Positions 27,627 to 36,932 of a stretch of DNA of 64,000 nucleotides are shown here, piece after piece. The notes under the pieces were generated by a model. The model searched no databases, was not told where the DNA came from, and worked only from the letters and a program-made list of their open reading frames with translations. The translations under genes and the position numbers were made by a program. The stretch's first letter is position 1; every line of letters starts with the position of its first letter. Where the stretch lies: assembly GCF_000017685.1 (NCBI RefSeq), contig NC_010602.1, forward strand, positions 3,235,001 to 3,299,000, given 5' to 3'. Source of the DNA: Leptospira biflexa serovar Patoc strain 'Patoc 1 (Paris)' (GTDB taxonomy: Bacteria; Spirochaetota; Leptospiria; Leptospirales; Leptospiraceae).

Positions 27627-28100
27627 TTATTTTCCTTTTTTACTTTTTTCTTTCGACTTAGGAAGATTCTTCTCATACAAAGCAATCCATTCCTTAGGAC
27701 TCATTTTAGTCACAAGTTCACCAATCAATTTCCAAGGGATGTCCTCGGTCTTTTTGAAACGAATGCAACTTTTCCCCATATCCAATTTGGTTTTACAATG
27801 TTTGGGGTATTCGGTTTGGAACCATTGCAGTAATTTGGGATCGGCATAAATTCCCATATGGTAGAGGGCTAGTCCATTCTTCTGGGAGGCGATATGAATG
27901 AAAGGAAGGGCAAGCTCTGGTGTGACATGGTAACCTGCGGGATAGGTTTTTTTAGGAACCACGTACCCAATCATATTGTATTGGAAAGTTTCTTCAAAAC
28001 CTTTGGGCAGATTTTTTTTGACAATGGTACGAAGTTTGGAAAATGATTCCCTTCGATCGTCTGGTAAGGATTGGATGTAAGTTTCAATCGTATTTGCCAT
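27627..28100 (-). CDS. DUF1801 domain protein
   Basis: About 157 residues. The family pattern is clear: MANTIETYIQSLPDDRRE start, LRTIVKKNLPKGFEE, the FQYNMIGYVVPKK segment, LALPFIHIASQKNGLALYH, and a Lys-rich tail (PKSKEKSKKGK). DUF1801 proteins have an iron-chaperone/YdhG-like fold; the role is not settled. The frame remains open to 28316, but that extension runs through an interspersed repeat and is not family-like, so I end the gene at 28100 (28106 is an alternative ATG). Not obviously in an operon. Confidence 0.8.
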   Translation of the reverse strand: MANTIETYIQSLPDDRRESFSKLRTIVKKNLPKGFEETFQYNMIGYVVPKKTYPAGYHVTPELALPFIHIASQKNGLALYHMGIYADPKLLQWFQTEYPKHCKTKLDMGKSCIRFKKTEDIPWKLIGELVTKMSPKEWIALYEKNLPKSKEKSKKGK

Positions 28101-28390
28101 GTGCATTGGTATCTGAAGGTTCGTATAGATTGTCAATAGGGAATTCTCGTGGATTTTATCCCGATGGAATCCTAAGAAGGGAAAAATACTGCAATTCACT
28201 TTCAAAGCACCGAGTGCTTTTGACAATTTGTTTGTCGCGCCAGCGATAGAAGCGGAAATCCTTTCCGATAGGAAAGATTGGAGCGGATAGCGCGGTCGTG
28301 TTAGAAAAAATTCCACATTCGCATAACCATTGCGAGGCGCCCGTCTCTTTCAAAAATCATTCCAAACAATTTAGTAACATCCAATGGGCA
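28101..28390. other. Intergenic region with interspersed repeat
   Basis: No gene is seen between the DUF1801 start and the loa22 terminator. The stretch holds one copy of a dispersed hairpin repeat (28237-28302). An open frame through it on the minus strand appears to be a spurious 5' extension of the DUF1801 gene. Confidence 0.5.
28237..28302 (-). repeat. Interspersed 66-bp hairpin repeat, copy 1
   Basis: Read on the minus strand it runs ACGACCGCGCTATCCGCTCC ... ATCGCTGGCGC and is nearly identical in its outer parts to copy 2 at 46120-46185. The centre is a stem AATCTTTCC / GGAAAGGATT (one bulged G) with loop TATC. The inner arm differs from the other copies but remains self-complementary. 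It lies upstream of the DUF1801 start. Confidence 0.75.
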
Positions 28391-28420
28391 TAAAAAAACC
28401 CACCAAGTGGTGGGCTTTTA
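28391..28420 (-). terminator. Intrinsic terminator of the loa22-like gene
   Basis: CCCACCA (28399-28405) pairs with TGGTGGG (28408-28414), with A residues on the left and T residues on the right. On the minus strand a run of seven U follows the stem. It lies about 36 bases past the loa22-like stop and may be bidirectional. Confidence 0.85.
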
Positions 28421-28455
28421 TTAGAGAAAGGTCTCTAGTAAGAAAATAGAATTTC

Positions 28456-29025
28456 TTATTTAGAAACGACTTGGAAAGTCACACGACGGTTGATCGCGTC
28501 TTTTTCATCAAAACCAGAGATTGGTTTGGAAGAACCAGCAGCTTTTGTTACGATTCTTTCCGCAGGGATCCCTTGTTTTACGAGTGCGTCTTTCATTGCG
28601 TCAGAACGAATTTGTGAGTAGAATCCGTTTCCTTTTTTAGCGCCTTCTGCTTCTTCTGGACCAGATGCATCAGCATGTCCTGTGATTTCTAATGCATACC
28701 CTTCAGGGAGTTTTGCAAGAGCGTCTTTGATGTAAGCAACATTGTCTTTTGCCCAAGTTTTGAAATCTTCTGCTTGGATGTCAGCTTGTTTGTAGCTAAA
28801 TCCTCTGCGACGAACGCCATCTGGGTAACGGTAGTCTTTGAGTGCTACGTTGATTTCGTCCAAAAGAGCTCCATTGAGATCTCTGGATGAAACTGCTGTT
28901 GTGTTGTCCGTAGTTGTGGACGTTGTTTCTTTTGGAGTTTCTTTTTCTTCAGAAGACGAACAATTCGTGAATGAAATAGAAAGACCTACGAGGAGGATGA
29001 GGCTTAAAAAAAATCCTTTTTTCAT
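28456..29025 (-). CDS. loa22: Loa22-like OmpA-domain lipoprotein
   Basis: A 189-residue outer-membrane lipoprotein. The signal peptide ends in a spirochaetal lipobox (SISFTNC), followed by a low-complexity Thr/Ser/Glu linker and a C-terminal OmpA peptidoglycan-binding domain (about 75-187) with ALEITGHADASGPEEAEG, IRSDAMKDALVKQGIPAERI and NRRVTFQ. The segment FRYPDG/GFSYKxAD (here DYRYPDG and GFSYKQAD) and overall length match Loa22, an abundant surface-exposed protein that is a virulence determinant in pathogenic Leptospira but also occurs in saprophytes. It is monocistronic, with a strong terminator. Confidence 0.85.
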   Translation of the reverse strand: MKKGFFLSLILLVGLSISFTNCSSSEEKETPKETTSTTTDNTTAVSSRDLNGALLDEINVALKDYRYPDGVRRRGFSYKQADIQAEDFKTWAKDNVAYIKDALAKLPEGYALEITGHADASGPEEAEGAKKGNGFYSQIRSDAMKDALVKQGIPAERIVTKAAGSSKPISGFDEKDAINRRVTFQVVSK

Positions 29026-29084
29026 CAGTTGACCTGCCTTAATGTTTCCATAGTTTAGTTCTTTTCATTAGATAACAACCGAAA

Positions 29085-30023
29085 ATGCAAATATTTGTAA
29101 CTGTTTCCGAAGATTATGACCAAAGTCGTTTAGACGTTTTCCTAAAAGACAACGCAGGCGACGATTTAAGCCGTTCTACCGTTCAAAAATGGATTGATTC
29201 TGGCTTTGTGACAAACAAAACAAAAGACCAAGTTGTCCATAAAAACGGCTATAAGGTGGCTTTAGGGGAAGAGTTTGTGGTGGATGTCATCGCAAGACCT
29301 CCTTCTCGATTGGAACCCATTGCCATGGACATCCCTGTTTTGTATGACGAAGACGAATTTATGGTGATCCATAAAAAAGCAGGGATTGCTTGCCACAGTG
29401 GACCCGGTGATGATTCGCCCTCCCTTGTCAACGGACTGCTCTACCAATTCAAAAACCTTTCGGGGACTGGCGGTGAACGCCGTCCAGGGATTGTGCATCG
29501 TTTGGACAAACCCACAGAAGGGGTCCTCATCATCGCCAAAACGGACAGAGCCCATGCGGCCTTATCCAAACTCTTCCAAGACAGGCTTGTAGAAAAAACC
29601 TATTATGCTTGGGTTTTGCAAGCACCCGTGGAAGCCGAAGGGACCATCAATATGCCGATTGGCCGCCATCCCGTAGAACGAGTGAAGATGTGTGTAAGAG
29701 AAGATGGACGAATGGCCATCACCCACTATAAAACTGAAAAAATTGTCCAAACCCAAACAGGTCGTAAGTTTAGTTTGATGAAGCTCGGTCTTGAAACAGG
29801 ACGTACCCACCAAATCCGTGTTCATATGGCGAAAGTAGGATGCCCAGTGGTGGGGGACAGTTTGTACTCAAGGTCAGCAAAAGATTACACCCAGTATGGA
29901 CTCCTCCTCTTTGCCAAAAAATTAGATTTCCCACATCCCTTTGTTCCAGACAAACGGATTGTTGTCGAACTAGACTTCCCTGAACGATTCAAAGTCTTTG
30001 AACGCAAGTGCCCTAGTTATTGA
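29085..30023 (+). CDS. RluA-family pseudouridine synthase
   Basis: A 312-residue RNA-modifying enzyme. An S4 RNA-binding domain (about 13-70: RLDVFLKDNAGDDLSRSTVQKWIDSG) precedes the catalytic domain with HRLDKPTEGVLIIAKT, which holds the catalytic aspartate, and the LGLETGRTHQIRVHMA motif. The arrangement matches RluD/RluC-type enzymes that convert uridine to pseudouridine in 23S rRNA; which site is not deducible. The stop codon overlaps the TTG start of the following membrane-protein gene. Confidence 0.92.
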   Translation: MQIFVTVSEDYDQSRLDVFLKDNAGDDLSRSTVQKWIDSGFVTNKTKDQVVHKNGYKVALGEEFVVDVIARPPSRLEPIAMDIPVLYDEDEFMVIHKKAGIACHSGPGDDSPSLVNGLLYQFKNLSGTGGERRPGIVHRLDKPTEGVLIIAKTDRAHAALSKLFQDRLVEKTYYAWVLQAPVEAEGTINMPIGRHPVERVKMCVREDGRMAITHYKTEKIVQTQTGRKFSLMKLGLETGRTHQIRVHMAKVGCPVVGDSLYSRSAKDYTQYGLLLFAKKLDFPHPFVPDKRIVVELDFPERFKVFERKCPSY

Positions 30024-31483
30024 GATCTCGGGCATTCAAATCATTGTTTTTCCTTGGCATTCTTTTTGCCAGCTTTCATCTGTTTTATGGTGTGATCTAC
30101 GAAAACCATTTGGGTGAAGGAACAGACAGTGATATTTTGTACCCATATTTGTTTGCAAGAGACATTTGGATGGGAACAGGAATGGGATGGAATCTCCCAC
30201 CAAGTACCACACTCTTTCCTGATATTATCTTAAGTATCCTATTGTATCCAATCACTGGTTCTGTGGAATCATTCCATCTTATCTATGGATTTTTTGTTTT
30301 TCTTTTGCCATTTGCTTTCGCCCAATCGCTTGGATTAAAAAAATCGAATTCCTATCTTGTCTCTCTCGGATTTTTGGTTTTGGCAGGTTTGGATCCGAAC
30401 CAACTCGGTCAGTTTTTTTTTCCAAGCTTTCATGGAATGACATTCCTATTTGCGGCTTGGGTTTTGTATGAACTAAACAACTGGAAAGAAAAAGAGAAAC
30501 ACCAATCCATACGGTTTTTGTTTCTTATGACAATGATTTGGTTGTCGGAGTATTGGTTTTTTGTCAACATAGCTCCTTTTCTTTTTGTTTTGGTTTGGAT
30601 TCGTTTGCGTTGGAAATCACTCGTTCCCTTCGGAATGACTTTGTTTGGATTTTTCCTCTCAAAAATTTTCGCCAAGGGATTTTCATTTTTCGGAATTGGT
30701 ATCATTAAAACGGAAAGTTTTGAACTCATTCCAAAACTAAAATCATCTCTCCTCCTAATGATCCAAAATCCAACTCAAAGTTTGGAAGGAATTCTAGCTT
30801 CGATCACAAAAGACCCTCTCATTTACCAATGGTGGGAACGATATCTCGTGATCGGCATCCTGTTTTTGATGATCACGAGCTTTCGATTTTTTGAACGAAA
30901 CCATTGGAAGGATTTTTTATTTTTCCTCTCTCCATTCGTCACCATTGTGTTTTTATATTTGTTTCAAATAGAACCTAATATTCGTTATTTGTACATTTTA
31001 CCCTTTGGTTTTTTATATTTTTCCTTTCGTTTGATGGAACTCCATTTATGGTTTCAAAAAATTTTCCCAACTTTCATCCTTGTTGCACTTTTTATTTTTT
31101 ACCTCGGGAAACATTCGGATCTCATAACAAAAATCAAATCTGGTGAGGCCAAACGGACACATCGCATTGAATGTTTGATGGATTTTGATCCAAACGTTCC
31201 GGGAGCTTCTTCTTACTGGCCAATCAAATATATTTACGCATTTTCCGACAAAAAATGGACCCTTGTCCCCTTTACCAAGGATGGGGTGTATTACCCTTGG
31301 GTGGCCAACACCACTTGGGATGGGAGCTGGAAAGACCAACCATTCCCTTCTTTTCCATGGGGAGTGACCGAATCCAAAGAAAATCTACAAATTTGGCCGG
31401 GTGTGGAGTTGGTGAAAGAATGTGAAGGATGGTATTTTTTTCAAAGAAAGGGAAGCGGAGGAAATAACAAACCCAAGAATTGA
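30020..31483 (+). CDS. Polytopic membrane protein, glycosyltransferase-like
   Basis: A 487-residue protein with about ten membrane helices, many aromatic residues, and a C-terminal soluble tail from about 375. The early loop has an acidic motif (YENHLGEGTDSDILYPYLFAR) in the position where GT-C glycosyltransferases keep catalytic acidic residues, so a lipid-linked sugar transferase is possible but unproven. It starts at TTG 30020, overlapping the RluA stop (TTGA), implying coupled translation. It is unrelated in sequence to the membrane protein at 49447-50730, though similar in shape. Confidence 0.7.
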   Translation: MRSRAFKSLFFLGILFASFHLFYGVIYENHLGEGTDSDILYPYLFARDIWMGTGMGWNLPPSTTLFPDIILSILLYPITGSVESFHLIYGFFVFLLPFAFAQSLGLKKSNSYLVSLGFLVLAGLDPNQLGQFFFPSFHGMTFLFAAWVLYELNNWKEKEKHQSIRFLFLMTMIWLSEYWFFVNIAPFLFVLVWIRLRWKSLVPFGMTLFGFFLSKIFAKGFSFFGIGIIKTESFELIPKLKSSLLLMIQNPTQSLEGILASITKDPLIYQWWERYLVIGILFLMITSFRFFERNHWKDFLFFLSPFVTIVFLYLFQIEPNIRYLYILPFGFLYFSFRLMELHLWFQKIFPTFILVALFIFYLGKHSDLITKIKSGEAKRTHRIECLMDFDPNVPGASSYWPIKYIYAFSDKKWTLVPFTKDGVYYPWVANTTWDGSWKDQPFPSFPWGVTESKENLQIWPGVELVKECEGWYFFQRKGSGGNNKPKN

Positions 31484-31522
31484 ATTGATTCTAGTTTTCC
31501 CTCGAGCAGTTTAGGACAGGTT

Positions 31523-32260
31523 ATGATAGAACTCCTTTCCGATCCTTCCCTTTGGCTTGCCCTCTTCACCTTAACTGCTTTGGAAATTGTCCTCGGCATC
31601 GACAATATTATCTTCATCTCGATCCTTTCCTCTCGATTGCCCAAATCGAAACAAAAACAGGCGCGCCAAATTGGATTGTTTCTAGCAATGGGAACAAGGA
31701 TTTTACTCCTCTTTTCCCTTTCCTTTATCATGAAACTGACAACACCAATATTTACAATTTTGGAACATTCCATCAGTGGCAGGGATATCATCTTGATTTT
31801 GGGGGGACTCTTTCTCATCGCTAAGTCCACAACAGAAATCCACCACAAGTTGGAAGGAGAATCCTCGTTAAGTGAGGATTCCAAAAAACAAATTTCTTTC
31901 ACGCAAGTGATTGTCCAAATTTTGATACTAGATGTTGTATTCTCTTTGGATTCTGTGATCACTGCCGTGGGAATGACTGACAAACTGGGGATCATGATCA
32001 CTGCCGTGGTTTTATCTGTTGGTTTTATGTTACTATCCAGTGGCAGTATTTCCGATTTTGTCGATCGGCATCCAACCATCAAAATCCTTGCGCTCAGTTT
32101 CTTAATTTTGATCGGAGTGGCCCTTCTAGGGGAAGGTTTAGAACTTCATATTCCAAAAGGTTATATTTACTTTGCTATGTGTTTTTCGGTTCTGGTAGAA
32201 TTTTTAAATATGAAATTACGAACCAAATCAGAAAAACCAATTGCATTAAGAGGGAAATAA
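31523..32260 (+). CDS. TerC-family integral membrane protein
   Basis: A 245-residue protein with seven membrane helices. The TerC signatures are present: LTALEIVLGIDNIIFISILSS in outline near the start and VIVQILILDVVFSLDSVITAVGM in the second half, each with the conserved acidic/Asn pair used for metal binding. Family members (YceF, Alx, YkoY-like) export manganese or calcium, often metalating secreted proteins; others are linked to tellurite resistance. A DUF1569 gene follows after two bases, probably co-transcribed. Confidence 0.9.
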   Translation: MIELLSDPSLWLALFTLTALEIVLGIDNIIFISILSSRLPKSKQKQARQIGLFLAMGTRILLLFSLSFIMKLTTPIFTILEHSISGRDIILILGGLFLIAKSTTEIHHKLEGESSLSEDSKKQISFTQVIVQILILDVVFSLDSVITAVGMTDKLGIMITAVVLSVGFMLLSSGSISDFVDRHPTIKILALSFLILIGVALLGEGLELHIPKGYIYFAMCFSVLVEFLNMKLRTKSEKPIALRGK

Positions 32261-32262
32261 AG

Positions 32263-32838
32263 ATGGAACGGAAAGAATTTTTGAAACGCTCTGCACTCAC
32301 ATTGAGTGTCGCACAACTTCCGTTATTTGGACAATCCAATGCGGAAAAAGAGAAAATGGGTGAACCTAAGGAATCGAATTCATCTCCTTGGGCAGAAGCA
32401 GAGTTTTTAAAAGACTATCATATCTTAGTTGCCAATTTACTCAAGAATCCGGCCGAAATGAAATTGGAAGGGAACTGGTCGTTTGGCAAAGTGTTATCAC
32501 ATTGTGCACAAAGCATCGAATTTTCGATCCAAGGTTACCCTGAAATGAAATCATCCCTCTTTCGAGGTTCCGTTGGTAAAATTGCATTTTCTGTATTTGC
32601 TTTCAAAAACAAAATGAATCACGGATTGGAAGAACCAATTCCTGGCGCCGAGGAAATAAACAACCAAATCGAGTGGAAACTGGGCGCAAAACGACTCATA
32701 CAAGCCATCGAACTTTTTTCCAAAACAACAGAATCTTCCCTTCGGCCACATTTTGCGTATGGAGAATTGACCAAAGAAGAATATGATTTGGCCCATACCC
32801 TTCATATCAAAAATCACATGGAACGTTTGTTACATTAA
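32263..32838 (+). CDS. DUF1569 (DinB-like) protein with N-terminal signal
   Basis: About 191 residues. The N-terminus MERKEFLKRSALTLSVAQLPLFG resembles a Tat-type signal with KR in place of RR. The mature part matches DUF1569, a DinB-like four-helix bundle: WSFGKVLSHCAQSIEFSIQGYP, the mid segment GLEEPIPGAEEI, and a C-terminal LAHTLHIKNHMERLLH whose histidines are candidate metal ligands along with H in KVLSHC. It starts at ATG 32263, two bases after the TerC stop. It is convergent with, and overlaps by nine bases, the hybrid kinase gene. Function unknown. Confidence 0.8.
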   Translation: MERKEFLKRSALTLSVAQLPLFGQSNAEKEKMGEPKESNSSPWAEAEFLKDYHILVANLLKNPAEMKLEGNWSFGKVLSHCAQSIEFSIQGYPEMKSSLFRGSVGKIAFSVFAFKNKMNHGLEEPIPGAEEINNQIEWKLGAKRLIQAIELFSKTTESSLRPHFAYGELTKEEYDLAHTLHIKNHMERLLH

Positions 32839-35262
32839 AATCATTTCGATTTGTTCACATAAATCTTCTGCTTTGTACATTTTTGAAAAATAGGCAGAAA
32901 CAATGGTTTCCAAACCCTCCTCTTCTAAGAAGGAATTTCCTCCTGAAAGAGGGGCATCGGAACTGATGAGGATGATGGGTATTTTTTGGTTTTGATTTCT
33001 GCGACCTTCCCATTCGTGGATGAGAGAGATTCCATTCATCCCAGGCATATGTAAGTCCGTGATGATGAGAGATGGTGTGATCCTTGCCAAATGGGAAAGG
33101 GCTTCTTCTCCATTCCCGGCTTCGATCACAATCCATTGATTCCTTCGCATAACCTCCGCTAAGTCTGACCTAAAGTTCCCAGAATCATCAACAAGTAACA
33201 CTGACTTGGTACTTTTGGAAAGTGAAATCTCAAAGGATGAGCCAACTCCAAGGACAGACTTGATCCTAAGTTTTCCAAAATGTGCTTCTAAAATATTATT
33301 ACAAAGCTGTAAACCAAGTCCAGTGCCACGTTCACCCGCTGTACCCGGTGTACTTTTGATATTTTCTTCCCCTGTGAGTTTGTGGATTTGTTCTTCACTC
33401 ATCCCAAGCCCGCGGTCTCTGATTTCCACACTCAGCCACTTCCCTTTATAGGATACTCCAACCCAAACTTCAGAGTTTAAGTAGGAATACTTAATTGAGT
33501 TTGTGAGAATATTTTTAAACACCTCACCGATGAGAGTTCTGTCAGCAATGATTTCGGCTTCGATGGGAGTGTCTTTTTGGATCCGAATCCCTTTCAGAGT
33601 GGCGAGTGGTTCGACCGACTCAATGATTTCGTTCAACAGATCATTCACAGAAAATTTGGTTTGGATGAGTTTTGTTCCAAAAGCATCAAAACGACTTACA
33701 TCTAATAGTTGTTCCAACATTTTGAGAGACTGAGTGACACCTGTTTTACAAATATCTAAAAATTTCTTTTTTTCTTCTTCTGAAGTTTCGCTAAAACTAA
33801 AATCAATCACATCCAAAATTTGATTCACACTATTGAGCGGCGAACGTAAGTCATGCGAAATCAAAGATACAAAGTTTGCCTTCCAACGATTTGCCTTTTC
33901 CAATTCATCCGTGCGAGCTTTTACTTTTTTTTCGAGTGCTTCTTTTCTTTTGTAGAGTTCCTTAGAAATTGACTCAGATCGTTTATACACTCTGATGAGT
34001 CCAAATGTAACCCCTAAGGTCTGCGGAAAAATAAATAAATACAATGAAATGAGTCCCATCGGTCTAAATCCCAAATTAGGATTCGAAATCAATATGACAT
34101 CAATGATGCCTCCAATCACGGCAAGTAACAAACTAAAAAAGTATAACTTACTTTCTTTTCGTTGGAAGTATAAAGCAAGGGAAACAGAAATTAATCCTAA
34201 AATAACAAAAATCACTGAAAAAAACTCAAAATAGTAACTAACAAGAGCTAAATGTTTGATGGGAGTCAAAAGAGAAACCATAAGAAATGTTAGTGAGTAA
34301 ATTTTTAAAAGCACTAACATCTTTTTGAAGATACGCATTTGGGCTAAGGAGAATAAAACACTTCCTCCAAAGTACAAGACGATGACGAACCCTACTCTTG
34401 ATAACCGAAACAGAGGAATACAATAATCATCCGATAAAAAATTAAATAAAATTCTAGTTTCAGTTAATGTTGCACTTAAAATCAAGATTCCTAAATAAAC
34501 AAAGGACATCCTTAGTGCATTTTTTTCTGATCGATTGATCGCATAAACTAACGCATGATATATGGATAATAATCCCATAAATATCAAAATGATGCATGTC
34601 GCGGAGTGGTATTCGTTCCAAACTTGAATGATCTTTTCCAATTTACCAAATCGAATGATTCCATGAATCCCCGCATATTTATGGGAGAAATTGGAAATAT
34701 GGATGACCAAATCTACTTTTTGATTGATATCGATTAAAGGAATAATCTTTGTATGAAATGATGGCTTGTGAGTTGTATCATTTTTTCCAATGATTCCATT
34801 CTCAGCAACTAACTTACCATTGGCGTATATTTTGTAGGCACTATGCAGAACAGGGATGAGAAGTGCATATGTTTCCCTTTCTTCTGTTTTGGGTGGTAAT
34901 AGGATGGTCAGCCGATAACTCGCATATCCAAAACTTGGATAATCGACACCGTCTTCATTGGCTTGCGAAAACCAAGGAACCCCTACAGAAAGATAGGAAA
35001 TATTCGTTGGAGAGATTTGTTTTGGATCTAAGAATTCATTCCAATAGAATTCCCACTTTCCAATCAAGTTCACAGTGTCTTCTGATAAATTGGCCATCCT
35101 TACGTCCAAAACACCATCTTTCGCCAGTAAGGTTGGGGAAACATCCAAGTGGCATGATTGGGAGAAAAGGAGGGCAAAGACCAAAATTAAGGGATAACGA
35201 CAAAATTTTACTAAGGTAGAAAAAGATTTTTGGATAGATGAGATGGAGACTGTGAAAATCAT
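32830..35262 (-). CDS. 7TMR-DISM hybrid histidine kinase with receiver domain
   Basis: An 810-residue sensor. A signal segment with a possible lipobox (LLFSQSC, about residue 37) leads to an extracytoplasmic sensing domain (about 45-190), a seven-helix DISM membrane region (about 205-410), a coiled coil (KRKEALEKKVKARTDELEKA), HisKA with SHDLRSPLNS (phospho-His about 465), a HATPase with EVFKNILTNSIKYS, DRGLGMS and GTGLGLQL, and a C-terminal receiver (about 686-808) with phospho-acceptor in ITDLHMPG. Its ATG is six bases from the GTG of the divergent NarL-type regulator. Signal unknown. Confidence 0.92.
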   Translation of the reverse strand: MIFTVSISSIQKSFSTLVKFCRYPLILVFALLFSQSCHLDVSPTLLAKDGVLDVRMANLSEDTVNLIGKWEFYWNEFLDPKQISPTNISYLSVGVPWFSQANEDGVDYPSFGYASYRLTILLPPKTEERETYALLIPVLHSAYKIYANGKLVAENGIIGKNDTTHKPSFHTKIIPLIDINQKVDLVIHISNFSHKYAGIHGIIRFGKLEKIIQVWNEYHSATCIILIFMGLLSIYHALVYAINRSEKNALRMSFVYLGILILSATLTETRILFNFLSDDYCIPLFRLSRVGFVIVLYFGGSVLFSLAQMRIFKKMLVLLKIYSLTFLMVSLLTPIKHLALVSYYFEFFSVIFVILGLISVSLALYFQRKESKLYFFSLLLAVIGGIIDVILISNPNLGFRPMGLISLYLFIFPQTLGVTFGLIRVYKRSESISKELYKRKEALEKKVKARTDELEKANRWKANFVSLISHDLRSPLNSVNQILDVIDFSFSETSEEEKKKFLDICKTGVTQSLKMLEQLLDVSRFDAFGTKLIQTKFSVNDLLNEIIESVEPLATLKGIRIQKDTPIEAEIIADRTLIGEVFKNILTNSIKYSYLNSEVWVGVSYKGKWLSVEIRDRGLGMSEEQIHKLTGEENIKSTPGTAGERGTGLGLQLCNNILEAHFGKLRIKSVLGVGSSFEISLSKSTKSVLLVDDSGNFRSDLAEVMRRNQWIVIEAGNGEEALSHLARITPSLIITDLHMPGMNGISLIHEWEGRRNQNQKIPIILISSDAPLSGGNSFLEEEGLETIVSAYFSKMYKAEDLCEQIEMILM

Positions 35263-35268
35263 AAGGCT

Positions 35269-35865
35269 GTGGAATCCGTTAAAATTGCCATCTTAGAAGA
35301 CCATTCCGTTGTCACTGAAGGAATCATATCTATTCTGAAATCCAATCCTTTCTTTTCTCTTGCCGGAGAATTTCGAACGGCCGCCGATTTGTTTGAATTC
35401 ATCGCAACAAATCCCATTGACGTATTAATTCTCGACATTGATCTACCAGACCGAAATGGAATCGATGTATTAAGAGAAATCAAAGAAAAACACCAACCCA
35501 CTAAGGTCATTATCTTCTCATTGCATGGTAGCCGGGTCTATGTTGAAGATGCACTCAAGTCCAAAGCAGACGGTTATATGCTAAAGTCCGATCCGATCGC
35601 CAAACTCCCCGAAGTCATCCAACTTGTGATGAAAGGTGGTTCCTTTGTTTCGGATGGAGTGAGCAAAGTACAACTTCCGTTTTCTCCTTTCCAAATGGAA
35701 ATCCTAAACCTTCTCGTCCAAGGATTATCCCAAAATGAAGTGGCAGACCGGATCCAAAAATCAAGAAAAACAGTCGAGTACCACTTGAACCAAATGAGGA
35801 CAAAATTTTCCTGCAAAAACAACAACGAACTCATTTCTAAATACGAAAAAGAAATACAAAAATAG
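35269..35865 (+). CDS. NarL/FixJ-family response regulator
   Basis: 198 residues. The receiver domain (1-120) has AILEDHS, the phospho-acceptor in LILDIDLPDRNG (about Asp54) and IFSLHG / KADGYMLKSD. The C-terminal LuxR-type HTH (about 135-195) contains LLVQGLSQNEVADRIQKSRKTVEYHLNQM in outline. The GTG at 35269 is the only usable start, because an in-frame TGA lies at 35239 with no ATG, GTG or TTG between. It is the likely partner of the divergent hybrid kinase. With so little space between start codons, its promoter must lie inside the kinase gene. Confidence 0.92.
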   Translation: MESVKIAILEDHSVVTEGIISILKSNPFFSLAGEFRTAADLFEFIATNPIDVLILDIDLPDRNGIDVLREIKEKHQPTKVIIFSLHGSRVYVEDALKSKADGYMLKSDPIAKLPEVIQLVMKGGSFVSDGVSKVQLPFSPFQMEILNLLVQGLSQNEVADRIQKSRKTVEYHLNQMRTKFSCKNNNELISKYEKEIQK

Positions 35866-35910
35866 CAATTTCGTGATTTCTAAGTCATATGTTTCGACTA
35901 ATGTATATGT

Positions 35911-36423
35911 ATGAAACATATCTACTTACTCAGGCATGCGAAGTCCGAATGGGATGAACCGTATGAGACTGATTTAGATCGTTCCTTATCTCGAAGGGGA
36001 AAAGAACAATCCAAAGCATTACGAGATTATCTCAAAGAAAGTCGTTTTGAATTTGACCAATGTTTGGTCTCTGCTGCCGAACGAACTTTAAAAACCTATT
36101 CCTCTCTTCGAAAGGAAATCCTACGATTCCCCAAACCTGAAATCCGAGAAAATATTTATGATGCGGACAAAGAAGATTTATTGTTCGTATTGCATGGACT
36201 TTCGTCTAGCACTCGTTCGGTTTGTCTTGTTGGACACAATCCAGGATTAGAAACCTTTGGTTCTGCCTTATTATTGGGTGATAATGACCAGTCTCTCTTC
36301 CAGAAATTCCCGACGGCTTCCTTTCTCGGATTGTGTTTTTCTGGGGATTCTTGGAAAAATCTTAGTTGGGGAAGTTGCCAATTAGTAGTATTCTGGATCC
36401 CTGGGCAAATAGGAAAAGAATGA
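35911..36423 (+). CDS. sixA: SixA-like phosphohistidine phosphatase
   Basis: 170 residues. The histidine phosphatase motif is YLLRHAKSEWDEPYETDLDRSLSRRGKEQ in outline, with the catalytic RHA triplet at residues 8-10; the second histidine is in VCLVGHNPGLE. SixA proteins dephosphorylate the HPt domain of phosphorelay kinases or phosphotransferase NPr. The location next to a hybrid kinase and response regulator is suggestive but may be chance. Its stop overlaps the hpt start as ATGA. Confidence 0.88.
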   Translation: MKHIYLLRHAKSEWDEPYETDLDRSLSRRGKEQSKALRDYLKESRFEFDQCLVSAAERTLKTYSSLRKEILRFPKPEIRENIYDADKEDLLFVLHGLSSSTRSVCLVGHNPGLETFGSALLLGDNDQSLFQKFPTASFLGLCFSGDSWKNLSWGSCQLVVFWIPGQIGKE

Positions 36424-36932
36424 AACCTTTATATTCAGAAGAACGAATCCACCAACGTGTAGAAGAATTAGCGCGTGAAATCTCTCGAGATTTTTTAAGC
36501 AAAGATCTCGTTGTCATTGGGATCCTGAATGGAGGGTTCATTTTTACAGCGGACCTTTGCCGTAGCATCGCCATCCCACATGAAGTCGATTTTATGGGTG
36601 CCTCTTCCTATGGTGATGGAACCTCCTCTGGAGATTTTAAAATCACAAAAGAATTGAAAAAATCGATTCAAAACAAATCCGTTCTGTTAGTCGAAGACAT
36701 CGTGGATACAGGGAAAACCTTGGAATACCTGCTGTTGGAAGTCCAAAAACAAAATCCAAAGGATCTAAAAGTGGCCGCTCTTTTTTGGAAACAAAAAAAA
36801 GCCAATCCACACATCATCGTAGATTACCCGGGCTTCATCATCGAAGATGATTTCCTCGTTGGATATGGTTTGGATTTCCAAGGTAAGTATCGCAATTTGC
36901 CATACGTTGCAAAATTAGAAGGCACAGATTGA
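36420..36932 (+). CDS. hpt: Hypoxanthine phosphoribosyltransferase
   Basis: 170 residues, a purine-salvage enzyme using PRPP to convert hypoxanthine (and guanine) to IMP (GMP). The PRPP-binding loop is LLVEDIVDTGKTLEYLL; other family segments are VIGILNGGFIFTADLCR and VDFMGASSYGDGTSSG. The catalytic flexible loop and C-terminal FLVGYGLDFQGKYRNLPYV are intact, and the length is typical. Translation starts at ATG 36420 overlapping the sixA stop; the downstream cyclase remnant starts by overlapping the hpt stop (TTGA), so the three genes form one operon. Confidence 0.95.
   Translation: MKPLYSEERIHQRVEELAREISRDFLSKDLVVIGILNGGFIFTADLCRSIAIPHEVDFMGASSYGDGTSSGDFKITKELKKSIQNKSVLLVEDIVDTGKTLEYLLLEVQKQNPKDLKVAALFWKQKKANPHIIVDYPGFIIEDDFLVGYGLDFQGKYRNLPYVAKLEGTD

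Noticed and set aside
28101..28316. Upstream extension of the DUF1801 gene through the repeat
   Set aside because: The extension has repeat-like composition and the family start fits at 28100; the frame is only fortuitously open.
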